This document shows positions 24,654-34,732 of a DNA stretch of 40,005 bases, piece after piece. Source of the stretch: an uncultured Collinsella sp. GTDB taxonomy: Bacteria > Actinomycetota > Coriobacteriia > Coriobacteriales > Coriobacteriaceae. The position numbers and the translations under genes are program-made. The notes below the pieces were generated by a model that was not told where the DNA came from, made no database searches, and saw only the letters and a list, made by a program, of their open reading frames with translations. The DNA is taken from assembly GCA_902494625.1 (NCBI GenBank), contig CABUUB010000010.1, positions 1 through 40,005 on the forward strand, written 5' to 3'. How positions within the stretch are numbered: the first letter of the stretch is position 1; the number at the start of each line of letters is the position of its first letter.

Positions 24654-25910
24654 TTACATCCCTGTCAACAACACGACATCGAGAATCGTCACGACGACAC
24701 CGATCCCTACGAGCAACGCGTTAAGTGGGTGCGAGTTGGCGTATTTGCCCATGACGCGGGACGAACTGGTGAGTCGTATGAGCACAAAGACCGTAATCGG
24801 CAGCTGAAGCGACAGCAGCGCCTGACTCCAGATGAGACCTTCAAAAGGATTCGGGACGACTAGGCACGCCGCCACTGCGCCTACGAAACAGGCCGCAACG
24901 CCGATCGATGAGTGTCGGTCGTGGATGTCGTATTCCTCGTCGAACATGCCCGCGGTGATGGTTCCCGCCGCCATGCCCGCTGTCACGCTGCTCGATAGTC
25001 CCGCGAACAGCAGCGCTACCGCAAAGATGGTCGAGCTCGCCGGGCCTAAGATGGGGGAGAGCGTGGCCGCTGCGACGGCGAGGTCGTCTACGACAATGCC
25101 GTGCGCAAAGAAGGTCGTTGCGGCCAGGATGACCATGGCCGAGTTGATTGCCCAGCCCACGCCCATCGAAAAGAGCGTGTCGAAGAGCTCGTAGCGTAGA
25201 CGCTCTTCGATAACTTTCTCGCCTTGGCCTTCGAAGTGCATGGATTGGATGACCTCGGAGTGCAGGAAGAGGTTGTGGGGCATAACGACCGCACCCAGGA
25301 CACTCACGATAATCGCGGCCGAGCCGCTGGGCATACTGGGTGTGATCCAGCTTGCGGCGGCCTGCGGCCAGTCGACCTTGACCAGCGCAAGCTCGGCCAA
25401 AAACGAGAGTCCTACCACGCCTACGAAGGCGATAATCCATCGCTCGGCGCGCTTGTAGGAGCTCGTCATGAGCATCGCCATCGATACTGCCGCCACGATG
25501 ACGCAGCCCGCGCGCACGGGCAGCCCAAAGAGCATTTGAAGGGCAATCGCGCCACCCAGGACTTCGGCCATGGCGGTGGCGATGGTCGCGAGATAGGCAC
25601 TGCCGAGCACCGCGCGCCCAACGAAGCGGGGGAGGTAACGTGTCGTGGCCTCGGCAAGACAGGCGCCCGTGGCGATACCCAGGTGTGCCGCGTTGTGCTG
25701 CAGCGCGATGAGCATAATCGTGGACAGCGTGACGATCCACAGCAGCGCGTAGCCAAACTGCGAGCCCGCGGCCATATTGGAGGCCCAGTTGCCCGGGTCG
25801 ATAAAGCCGACGGTCACGAGCAGCCCGGGGCCGATATGCCGCGCAATGTCTAGGCCTCCGTGGCCACCGGTGCGTCGGGAGCCAAAATGATGTTTGAGAT
25901 GGTTGATCAT
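24654..25910 (-). CDS. mntH: Nramp-family divalent metal transporter (MntH-like)
   Basis: The 418-residue membrane protein has the Nramp metal site: D38-PGN41 in the first membrane helix and M210-PHN in the sixth. About eleven hydrophobic segments follow the usual order. The family imports Mn2+ or Fe2+ driven by protons. The start at 25910 is preferred because AGGAA lies seven bases before it; an ATG 15 bases further upstream lacks a site. Which metal is carried cannot be read from the sequence. It runs in the same direction as the upstream gpmA gene but is 76 bases away, so shared transcription is possible. Confidence 0.9.
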   Translation of the reverse strand: MINHLKHHFGSRRTGGHGGLDIARHIGPGLLVTVGFIDPGNWASNMAAGSQFGYALLWIVTLSTIMLIALQHNAAHLGIATGACLAEATTRYLPRFVGRAVLGSAYLATIATAMAEVLGGAIALQMLFGLPVRAGCVIVAAVSMAMLMTSSYKRAERWIIAFVGVVGLSFLAELALVKVDWPQAAASWITPSMPSGSAAIIVSVLGAVVMPHNLFLHSEVIQSMHFEGQGEKVIEERLRYELFDTLFSMGVGWAINSAMVILAATTFFAHGIVVDDLAVAAATLSPILGPASSTIFAVALLFAGLSSSVTAGMAAGTITAGMFDEEYDIHDRHSSIGVAACFVGAVAACLVVPNPFEGLIWSQALLSLQLPITVFVLIRLTSSSRVMGKYANSHPLNALLVGIGVVVTILDVVLLTGM

Positions 25911-25985
25911 GGTCGGTTCCTGCATAGGGTCAGCGCGGTGCCGCGCTTGGGTCGTGCGGCGCCACGCGTCGGATTTAGGTTGGGG

Positions 25986-26759
25986 CTACTTGTGCGCTTT
26001 GCCCTGATTGGCCACGGCGTCAATCTTGGCGGCGATGGTCGCCGGGTCGCCGATGTAGCGCTTGTCGAGGACGTTGAAATCGGTGTCGAAGGTGTAGACG
26101 AGAGGCACGCCGGTGGGGATGTTGACCTTGAGGATCTCCTCGGGCGTGAGGTGTTCGAACTTCATGACGAGTGAGCGCAGGGAGTTGCCGTGTGCGGCGA
26201 TGAGTACGCGCTTGCCGGCGAGCATCTGGGGGCGAATCTCGTCTTCGAAATAAGGCCAAGCGCGGGCGATCGTGTCCTTGAGGCACTCGGTATAGGGCAG
26301 CTGATCGGGTGCGACATCACGGTATTGCTCCTGGATGTGGGGGTCGCGACTGTCGTCCGGCTCGAGTGCCGGCGGGCAGACGTCAAAGGAGCGGCGCCAG
26401 ATGAGCACCTGCTCGTCGCCGTGCTCTGCCGCGGCATCGGCCTTGTTGAGACCCTGCAGCGCGCCGTAGTGGCGCTCGTTGAGCTTCCAGGATTTGATGA
26501 CGGGCAGCCACTCGCGATCCATTTGGCCGAGCACGATGTTGAGGGTGTGGATCGCGCGTTTGAGGCGCGAGGTGTAGCAGATGTCAAAGTCGAAGCCCGC
26601 TTCCTTGAGGGCGCGGCCGCCTGCCGTCGCCTCTTCGCGGCCCGTGTCGGTGAGCTCGACATCGGTCCAGCCGGTGAACAGGTTGAGCTTGTTCCACTCG
26701 GATTCTCCGTGACGGATAAGGACGAGTTGCATCGTCTGCTGGTCTGCTTGGTGCGCCAT
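25986..26759 (-). CDS. gpmA: 2,3-bisphosphoglycerate-dependent phosphoglycerate mutase
   Basis: This glycolytic enzyme interconverts 3- and 2-phosphoglycerate. The 257-residue protein has the phosphorylated histidine in R16-H17-G-E, the LNERHYGALQGLNK segment, and the second catalytic histidine H190 in AAHGNSLR. The overall length fits the dimeric or tetrameric cofactor-dependent class rather than broad phosphatases of the same superfamily. A perfect AAGGAGG site precedes the ATG at 26759. It is divergent from gltB, with a 539-bp gap holding a three-unit repeat array. Confidence 0.96.
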   Translation of the reverse strand: MAHQADQQTMQLVLIRHGESEWNKLNLFTGWTDVELTDTGREEATAGGRALKEAGFDFDICYTSRLKRAIHTLNIVLGQMDREWLPVIKSWKLNERHYGALQGLNKADAAAEHGDEQVLIWRRSFDVCPPALEPDDSRDPHIQEQYRDVAPDQLPYTECLKDTIARAWPYFEDEIRPQMLAGKRVLIAAHGNSLRSLVMKFEHLTPEEILKVNIPTGVPLVYTFDTDFNVLDKRYIGDPATIAAKIDAVANQGKAHK

Positions 26760-26897
26760 AGGGGCCTCCTTGATCTGGCACGGTGTGCGTGCCGTTTGCT
26801 TGACGCCGCAAAGGATACCCGTTTTAGGCTAAAAAGTTAACCAAGACTAACAAAATTGCCGTATTTGAATGGGATGGTGAAAGGGGATTGCCGAAAT

Positions 26898-27113
26898 GTC
26901 TTGATCTGTAACAACTAGGGATAGAAATTGGGTCTAGGTGTTACAGATCAAGACAGGAAGAAATGGTCCTATGGAACATCTCAATCTGTAACAGCTGACC
27001 GCCAAAACCGGCCCTTCTTGTTACAGATTGAGACATTCGGAACCGTCTCTCGAAAACATCTCAATCTGTAACAGTTAGTCGTCGATATTGGGTCTTCCTG
27101 TTACAGATTGAGA
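26898..27113. repeat. Alternating inverted-repeat array, cluster B (3 units)
   Basis: Half-sites start at 26899, 26939, 26979, 27019, 27059 and 27099, alternating in orientation at exactly 40-bp steps. The first unit carries variant arms (TCTTGATCTGTAACA) changed on both sides so that pairing stays perfect, which is compensatory change. The cluster sits between the divergent gpmA and gltB genes (gap 26760-27298). The rest of that gap shows no clear gene apart from a possible relic at about 27134-27200. Confidence 0.95.
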
Positions 27114-27133
27114 TATTTGAAGCGGTGAGCTTA

Positions 27134-27200
27134 CGGGCCGAACTTGGGGCCCTTGTTGTCGCCCTTGAAGTCGGCGGTACCCACTCGTAGGACGTGCGTT
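27134..27200 (-). pseudogene. Possible 3' relic of a minus-strand gene
   Basis: Read on the minus strand, the frame ends VGTADFKGDNKGPKFGP then TAA (stop at about 27134). The composition looks like real protein, rich in Lys, Gly and Asp. No start codon with a ribosome site is visible upstream and the frame is short, so it is either a decayed gene end or chance. Confidence 0.25.
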
Positions 27201-27298
27201 ACGCGATTGTTTCGAAACGGGCGGGAAACACAACGGACCGGCGATGCTCCTAGTATGCCTATTCAACTGACTGTCTAAATATCTAGGGGAGGATCGCG

Positions 27299-30200
27299 AT
27301 GCAGGCAGATTCCGCTCAGCAGCAGGGCCTTTATCGCCCCGAATTCGACCACGATGCATGTGGCATCGGCGCGCTTGCCGATATCAACGGTGAGCGCCAT
27401 CACCAGATTCTGGACGATGCACTGTCCATTCTGGTCAACTTGGAGCACCGCGGCGGCACGGGACTCGAGAAGAACACCGGCGACGGCGCTGGCATCCTGT
27501 TCCAGGTTCCGCATCACTTTTTCCGTAAAGAGGCTCAAAAGTGCGGCCAGATTCTGCCGGCAGAGGGCGACTATGGCGTGGCCATGCTGTTCTTCCCGCA
27601 GGACGACAAGGGCGTAGAGGACGCCCGCCGCGTGTTTGAGGAAGGCTGCGCCGAGGCCGGCGTGCCGCTGCTCTTTTGGCGCGAGGTGCCGGTCGACCCG
27701 CACGACCTGGGCGAGACGGCCCGCGCCTGCATGCCTACTATCCTGCAGGCCTTCCTGGGCCGTCCGGACGACACGCCCGCCGGCGATGCCTTTGAGCGTC
27801 GCCTGTACGTGTGCCGTCGCACCATCGAAAAGAAGGCCGACGCCGAGTTCGCCCTGCGAGACAAGATCTTCTACGTGTGCTCCATGAGCTCGCACACTAT
27901 CGTGTACAAGGGCATGCTCGTCGCCACGCAGATGCGCCGCTTCTTCATTGATCTCAACGATGCCGCCGTCAAGACGGCCGTAGCGCTCGTCCACTCGCGC
28001 TACTCCACCAACACCACGCCCAGCTGGGAGCGCGCGCACCCCAACCGCTTTATCATCCACAACGGTGAGATCAACACCCTCAAGGGCAACGTCAACTGGA
28101 TCCGCGCCCGCGAACCCAACCTGTACAGCCCCGTGCTGCAGCACGATCTTGAGCGCGTGATGCCCATCATCAACCGCGAGGGTTCCGATTCTGCGATTCT
28201 GGACAATGTGCTCGAGTTCCTGGTCATGAACGGTCGCCCGCTTACGCGTGCCGCGTCCATGTTGCTGCCCGAGCCGTGGGACCACAACGACAGCCTGAGT
28301 GAGGAGCGCCGCGCCTACGACGCTTACCAGTCCATGCTCATGGAGCCGTGGGATGGCCCGGCGGCCATCGCCTTTACCGACGGTCGCACCCTGGGCGCCG
28401 CCCTCGACCGTAACGGTCTGCGTCCCGCCCGCTACTATGTGACGCGCGACGGTCGCTTTATGCTGGCAAGCGAGGTGGGCACCATCGAGGTGAGCCCCGA
28501 GAACATTCTGACGAGCGGCTGTCTGGGGCCGGGCCAGATGCTCGAGGTCGACTTTGCCCGCGGGCGCGTCATCTACAACGACGAGCTGCGCGCCCGTTAC
28601 GCCAAGGAAAAGCCCTACCGTGATTGGATTGCCGAGGAGACGCTGACCGTCGACGCGCTCGATAGGCCTGCCGCGGCAACGCCCGCCGAGGACGCCGAGG
28701 TGCCCGCCGCCGTGCGTATGGCTAAGCTCGGGTATCACTGGGATGACGTCGATGAGGTCGTGCGTCCCATGGCCCAGCAGGGCAAGGCCCCGCTCGCCTC
28801 GATGGGCATCGATGCGCCGCTGGCCTGCCTGTCCAAGAAGACGCGTTCGTTCTTTGACTACTTCTATCAGCTGTTCGCTCAGGTCACGAACCCGCCCATC
28901 GATGCCCTTCGCGAGCACATGGTAACTTCGACCACGCTCTACCTGGGCAACCACGGCAACCTGCTCGAGGACTCCCGTACGGCCTGCCAGCTGGTTCGCT
29001 TGGAGCGCCCGCTGCTGAGCGAGGAGGAGTTCGACCGCATCTGCGCCATCGACCGCGTGGGCTTTAAGACCTGCCGTTTCCGTGCCGTGTACCGCCGCGA
29101 TGCCGGCGAGGGCGCGCTGCAGGCTGCGCTCAAGCAGCTTGCCGAGGACGTTGAGGCTGCGGTCCGCGACGGCGTGAACATCGTGGTGTTGAGCGATCGC
29201 GCCGCTGCGGGCGAGGTGCCCGTGCCGTCGCTGCTCGCCGTGGGCTGCGTGCACAATCACCTGATCCGCGCCGGCGTGCGTACCTTTGCCGACATCGTGG
29301 TGGAGTGCGGCGACGCTGTGTCTCCGCACGACTTTGCCGCGCTGGTGGGCTACTCCGCGAGCGGCATCTATCCGTACAACGCACATGCGTGCATCCGCGA
29401 TCTGGCGGCACGCGGCGATCTGGACGTGACGGTCGAGCAGGGCATCGCCAACTACAACAAGGCTGCAACCGCCGGCATCGTTTCCATCATGTCCAAGATG
29501 GGCATCTCTACGGTGCAGAGCTACCATTCGGCGCAGATCTTCGAGGCTGTGGGCTTTACGCCGGAGTTCGTCAACGCGTACTTCGCCGGCACGGTGAGCC
29601 GTGTGGGCGGTATGGGTGTCGAGGACGTTGAGCGCGAGCAAAACGAGCGCTACGACGCCGCGCTCGCTATCCTTAAGAGCCCGGCACCCGATCAGCTGCC
29701 CACGCTGGGTTTGACCAAGTGGCGCCCGTTCGGCGGCGAGGATCACCTCATCGATCCGCAGACTGTCTACCTGCTGCAGACCGCCTGCCGCGAGGACAGT
29801 TACGACACCTTTAAGGAGTACAGCGCCCGCCTGCACCGCACCGGCCGTGCCGTGCGCCTGCGCGACTTGCTCGACTTTGATGCCAGCGACCGCACTCCGG
29901 TGGCACTCGACGAGGTGGAGCCCGCGCTCAACATCGTCCGCCGCTTTAACACCGGCGCCATGTCGTACGGCTCCATCAGCAAAGAGGCGCACGAGTGCAT
30001 GGCCATCGCCATGAACCGCCTGCACGGTCGCTCCAACTCCGGCGAGGGCGGTGAGGATCCGCGTCGCGAGACCCCGCTGGCTAACGGTGACTCCAAGAAC
30101 TCCGCCATCAAACAGGTGGCAAGCGCGCGCTTTGGCGTGACGAGCCGCTATCTGTGCAGCGCCTTCGAGATTCAGATCAAGATGGCCCAGGGCGCCAAGC

Positions 30201-31999
30201 CCGGCGAGGGTGGCCATCTGCCCGGCAAGAAGGTCTACCCCTGGATCGCCGAGGTCCGTCAGTCCACGCCCGGCATCGGCCTGATCTCGCCTCCGCCGCA
30301 CCACGATATTTACTCCATTGAGGACCTGGCAGAGCTGATCTTTGACCTTAAGAACGCCAACCCCGGTGCGCGCGTGTCGGTCAAGCTGGTCAGCGAGGCC
30401 GGCGTCGGCACCATCGCCACCGGTGTGGCCAAGGGTGCCGCCGACAAGATCTTGATCAGCGGCCACAACGGCGGCTCGGGTGCCGCTGCGCGCGACTCTA
30501 TCTGGCATGCGGGTCTGCCGCTGGAGCTTGGCCTTGCCGAGGCCCAGCAGACGCTGCTGCAAAACGGCCTGCGCTCACGCGTGGTGCTCGAGGCCGACGG
30601 CAAGCTCATGGACGGTACCGATGTCGCCGTCGCCTGCCTGCTGGGTGCCGAGGAGTTTGGTTTTGCGACCATGCCGCTCATCTCCATGGGTTGCCTCATG
30701 CAGCGCGACTGCCAGCAGGACACCTGCCCGGCCGGCATCGCTACGCAAAACTGCCGCCTGCGTCGCGGCTTCCGCGGCAAGCCCGAGCACGTTGAGCACT
30801 TTATGCTCTTTGTTGCCGAGCAGCTGCGCGAGGTCATGGCGAGCCTGGGTTTCCGCACCGTCGACGAGATGGTCGGCCACCCCGAGTGCTTGCGCCAGAT
30901 GGAGGTCCCGGGCAACCGCAAAGCAAATCTGCTCGACCTGTCGCCCGTGCTGGCGAGCGCGACCTGCGAGTTCGGCGCCCATATTCCGGGCGCCGACGGT
31001 CGCCACTTCCTGCCGCAGATGGCCGCGGACAGCGAGCTCGACAAGACGCTCGACTCCACGTTGTTTGTGCCCTATACGGCCGATGCCCGTGCGCACCTGC
31101 GTCCGATTCGCTTCCGCGCCGATATCGCCAACGTCAACCGCTGCGTGGGCACCATCTTGGGCAACGCGGTGACCAAGGCGCATCCCGAGGGCCTGCCCGC
31201 CGGCTCCATTACCATCGATTGCGATGGCTCGGCCGGTCAGAGCTTTGGCGCCTTCCTGCCGCGCGGCATTACGCTCAACGTGTGCGGCGACGCCAACGAC
31301 TACTTTGGCAAGGGCCTTTCGGGCGGCGAGGTGTCAGTGCGCCCCAACCCGCATGCGACCTACAAGTTCGACGAGAACATCATCGTGGGCAACGTTGCGT
31401 TCTTTGGTGCCACGAGCGGCCGCGGCTTCATTAACGGTCTTGCCGGCCAGCGTTTTGCCGTGCGCAACTCCGGTGCCACCGTGGTGGTCGAGGGCTGCGG
31501 CAACCATGGCTGCGAGTACATGACGGGCGGTTTGGCGCTCATCCTGGGCGAGGTCGGGCAGAATTTTGCCGCCGGCATGACAGGCGGTGTGGCCTATGTC
31601 TTTGACCAATACGGCACGCTCGATGCCCGTGTGAACCACGAGAGCGTTGAGCTCAAGGCCCCGACGGCCGGCGAGCTGGCGCAGGTTCGCGAGCTCATCC
31701 AGGAGCACGTGGACGCGACGCAGAGCCCGCGCGGCATTAAGCTGCTCTACAGCTTCGACTCGATGAGCAAGCACTTTGTGAAGGTCATTCCGACCGAGTA
31801 CGAGCGCGTGCTGGCGATTGTCGCCGCAGGCGAGGCTGCCGGCAAGACGCATGCGCAGGCCGAGGAGTTGGCGTTTGGCATTGTGACCGGTCGCGCGAGC
31901 GCCGCGGATGTCGCTCGCTTTGATGTTGCGGGTGGCGCCGGTGTTGGCGCTGTGACCGCCGCTGCCAGCTCTGTTGCTTCGACCAAGAAGGAGGCGTAA
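27299..31999 (+). CDS. gltB: Glutamate synthase, large (alpha) subunit
   Basis: The large subunit converts glutamine and 2-oxoglutarate to two glutamates using electrons passed from GltD. The 1566-residue protein begins with a 20-residue propeptide before the catalytic Cys (C21 in DACGIG), which becomes the new N-terminus of the glutaminase domain. The FMN-binding synthase domain (about 830-1230) includes GARVSVKLVSEAGVGT and the 3Fe-4S ligands C1132, C1138 and C1143. A C-terminal beta-helix domain follows, and then an Ala/Val-rich tail. GGGGAGG-like sequence precedes the ATG. gltD begins five bases after the stop. Not a fused single-chain enzyme. Confidence 0.96.
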   Translation: MQADSAQQQGLYRPEFDHDACGIGALADINGERHHQILDDALSILVNLEHRGGTGLEKNTGDGAGILFQVPHHFFRKEAQKCGQILPAEGDYGVAMLFFPQDDKGVEDARRVFEEGCAEAGVPLLFWREVPVDPHDLGETARACMPTILQAFLGRPDDTPAGDAFERRLYVCRRTIEKKADAEFALRDKIFYVCSMSSHTIVYKGMLVATQMRRFFIDLNDAAVKTAVALVHSRYSTNTTPSWERAHPNRFIIHNGEINTLKGNVNWIRAREPNLYSPVLQHDLERVMPIINREGSDSAILDNVLEFLVMNGRPLTRAASMLLPEPWDHNDSLSEERRAYDAYQSMLMEPWDGPAAIAFTDGRTLGAALDRNGLRPARYYVTRDGRFMLASEVGTIEVSPENILTSGCLGPGQMLEVDFARGRVIYNDELRARYAKEKPYRDWIAEETLTVDALDRPAAATPAEDAEVPAAVRMAKLGYHWDDVDEVVRPMAQQGKAPLASMGIDAPLACLSKKTRSFFDYFYQLFAQVTNPPIDALREHMVTSTTLYLGNHGNLLEDSRTACQLVRLERPLLSEEEFDRICAIDRVGFKTCRFRAVYRRDAGEGALQAALKQLAEDVEAAVRDGVNIVVLSDRAAAGEVPVPSLLAVGCVHNHLIRAGVRTFADIVVECGDAVSPHDFAALVGYSASGIYPYNAHACIRDLAARGDLDVTVEQGIANYNKAATAGIVSIMSKMGISTVQSYHSAQIFEAVGFTPEFVNAYFAGTVSRVGGMGVEDVEREQNERYDAALAILKSPAPDQLPTLGLTKWRPFGGEDHLIDPQTVYLLQTACREDSYDTFKEYSARLHRTGRAVRLRDLLDFDASDRTPVALDEVEPALNIVRRFNTGAMSYGSISKEAHECMAIAMNRLHGRSNSGEGGEDPRRETPLANGDSKNSAIKQVASARFGVTSRYLCSAFEIQIKMAQGAKPGEGGHLPGKKVYPWIAEVRQSTPGIGLISPPPHHDIYSIEDLAELIFDLKNANPGARVSVKLVSEAGVGTIATGVAKGAADKILISGHNGGSGAAARDSIWHAGLPLELGLAEAQQTLLQNGLRSRVVLEADGKLMDGTDVAVACLLGAEEFGFATMPLISMGCLMQRDCQQDTCPAGIATQNCRLRRGFRGKPEHVEHFMLFVAEQLREVMASLGFRTVDEMVGHPECLRQMEVPGNRKANLLDLSPVLASATCEFGAHIPGADGRHFLPQMAADSELDKTLDSTLFVPYTADARAHLRPIRFRADIANVNRCVGTILGNAVTKAHPEGLPAGSITIDCDGSAGQSFGAFLPRGITLNVCGDANDYFGKGLSGGEVSVRPNPHATYKFDENIIVGNVAFFGATSGRGFINGLAGQRFAVRNSGATVVVEGCGNHGCEYMTGGLALILGEVGQNFAAGMTGGVAYVFDQYGTLDARVNHESVELKAPTAGELAQVRELIQEHVDATQSPRGIKLLYSFDSMSKHFVKVIPTEYERVLAIVAAGEAAGKTHAQAEELAFGIVTGRASAADVARFDVAGGAGVGAVTAAASSVASTKKEA

Positions 32000-32004
32000 G
32001 TGCC

Positions 32005-33486
<1,482 letters not shown>

Positions 33487-33542
33487 AGTAGTCGCGGAGT
33501 TATTCAACAATCGAATCGGCAAGGGCTGTCCCCAACGGCCGG

Positions 33543-33592
33543 CACATAAGGAACGTCCCCAGCTGCCGGCAGCTGGGGACGTTCCTTATGTG
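33543..33592. repeat. Perfect 50-bp palindrome downstream of gltD
   Basis: Two 25-bp arms meet without a loop, the centre lying between 33567 and 33568. Pairing resumes outward after one G-U pair (33538-33542 with 33593-33597). Further out, CTGTCCCC and GGGGACA extend the symmetry to about 33520-33614. The GTCCCC word links it to other palindromes in the window. No T-run follows. Confidence 0.92.
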
Positions 33593-33635
33593 TCGGCATC
33601 CGGGGACACTCCTTGCGAGTTCGCAGGCGACTTTG

Positions 33636-33671
33636 TCATTTGTCGACGTGCAAGTGTTCATTCGTCGACGT
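33636..33671. promoter_or_regulatory. Direct repeat with 22-bp period, operator-like
   Basis: TCATTTGTCGACGT (33636-33649) and TCATTCGTCGACGT (33658-33671) differ at one base. A 22-bp period puts both on the same face of the helix. They lie about 240 bp before the next gene; function unknown. Confidence 0.4.
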
Positions 33672-33910
33672 TTGCGATTGTGCTACTCTGCTCTTTCTGT
33701 GGCGGCTGCGGGCATCTGGCTCAAAAGGGCGGGTTGGCCGTCTATGTCTACCTGCGATTTTGTTGCGGTACGCTTATTCGGTCAAGTGTCCCGTCAAGTG
33801 TTTGGTTAGCATCTGGTTTGCAGTCGAAGGCCTATTTTGCCCGCGCTTGCCTTGGTTGCTCGCCCTCCTCGTAAGCTCAAATTGAGGTCCATCAATTTGA
33901 GGAGGATGCC

Positions 33911-34618
33911 ATGACTGACCAAGTTTTTGACCGAGCAGAGCTGGCTGAAGCCGTCGGCAACGATATTGCCGACATGGCTCACTTTTGGATGCTGCGGAAG
34001 TTTCAATTCCTGGAGCCGGCGCGCGAGCAGTTCGAGATTATCGTCGATCCGTGGCTCAGCTATTGCGAGGAACCTTCTCAAAACGAAATCATGGCCTACA
34101 ACATGGCGTTTACCGATTGGCTGCTGTTTGAGCGCCCCTATTACCACGGCAAGACGCTGTTGGAGCTGTATGTGGATGAGCCGCCAGCGTCAATTTCTCC
34201 TGCTTCGCTCGGGCGACTTAAGCAGGTGCGTGACACGCAGTATTTTTCGCGCTTTGGCATTTTGGACAAGGATTCCGCGACTGGCATGGTCGTGCTGAAG
34301 GACACGCGCACCGACCGTCGCTTTGACGTCTACGACCCACATATCGTGCAAAAGGAGCACTGGAACGATGGCGCGATTGCGGTGCGACTCGCGTGCGTCG
34401 ACGATGTCTGGCTGACGGCGGGGCAGCTCTACCTGTATGACATCGCGCGCCTGAGTGACACGGCGGTCGACGGGCCGGGCGCGGTGCATCCCGAGGACCT
34501 AGAGGACGGTTTCGACACCTCGTGCATCAGCTTCTTTTTGCGCCTGGTCCGCGACATCATGGGCGCCCAGGGGCGGTACGTGAAGTCGCTCAATATTTAC
34601 GAGCAGGAATGGGAGTAG
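33911..34618 (+). CDS. Uncharacterised protein, YNMAFTDWLLFERP-type
   Basis: The 235-residue protein starts after a strong GAGGAGG site. Residues about 50-90 (EIMAYNMAFTDWLLFERPYYHGKTLLELY) resemble a segment (WFLFDY...GRTxLELF) that I associate with proteins ending in a SEC-C zinc motif; here that motif is absent. A strand-rich domain follows (about 105-165: FGILDKDSATGMVVLKDTRTDRRFDVYD). No signal peptide, membrane segment or catalytic motif is visible. It stands alone, with a repeat unit 42 bp after its stop. Function unknown. Confidence 0.7.
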   Translation: MTDQVFDRAELAEAVGNDIADMAHFWMLRKFQFLEPAREQFEIIVDPWLSYCEEPSQNEIMAYNMAFTDWLLFERPYYHGKTLLELYVDEPPASISPASLGRLKQVRDTQYFSRFGILDKDSATGMVVLKDTRTDRRFDVYDPHIVQKEHWNDGAIAVRLACVDDVWLTAGQLYLYDIARLSDTAVDGPGAVHPEDLEDGFDTSCISFFLRLVRDIMGAQGRYVKSLNIYEQEWE

Positions 34619-34659
34619 GGGATGGGCGGTTGTCGCCTGCCTTGCCTTCTGCCTTTATG

Positions 34660-34714
34660 TCTCGATCTGTAACGTTTGGCGGCCGCTTGTGCCTGTAATT
34701 GTTACAGATCAAGA
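34660..34714. repeat. Alternating inverted-repeat array, cluster C (1 unit)
   Basis: A single unit with half-sites at 34660 (TCTCGATCTGTAACG) and 34700, again 40 bp apart. The left half-site ends in G instead of A, and one C-A mismatch is present, so it is the most degenerate unit. It lies 19 bp before the likely start of the DUF559-like gene, whose far end is followed by cluster D. Confidence 0.9.
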
Positions 34715-34732
34715 CGTTTGCCGGCGGCGGCA

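Larger units (their letters stand above)
33487..33910. other. 424-bp intergenic region without a clear gene
   Basis: It holds a perfect 50-bp palindrome (33543-33592), a 22-bp-period direct repeat (33636-33671) and a tandem GTCAAGTGT pair (33781-33789, 33793-33801). Open frames of 70-150 codons cross the region in several phases but lack ribosome sites and recognisable composition. The last 20 bases carry the GAGGAGG site of the next gene. Confidence 0.6.

Noticed and set aside
27275..30562. Very long open frame (over 1000 codons) antisense to gltB, and a similar one antisense to secA
   Set aside because: High-G+C codon bias opens the antisense frame. The sense proteins have full domain signatures, while the antisense translations are low-complexity and lack ribosome sites.
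33487..33910. A small protein gene between gltD and 33911
   Set aside because: Several short frames overlap, but none has a ribosome site, recognisable motif or coding-like composition.
34676..34732. Earlier start of the DUF559-like gene
   Set aside because: The frame is open upstream, but the first codons would be encoded by the repeat unit and begin at TTG without a ribosome site.
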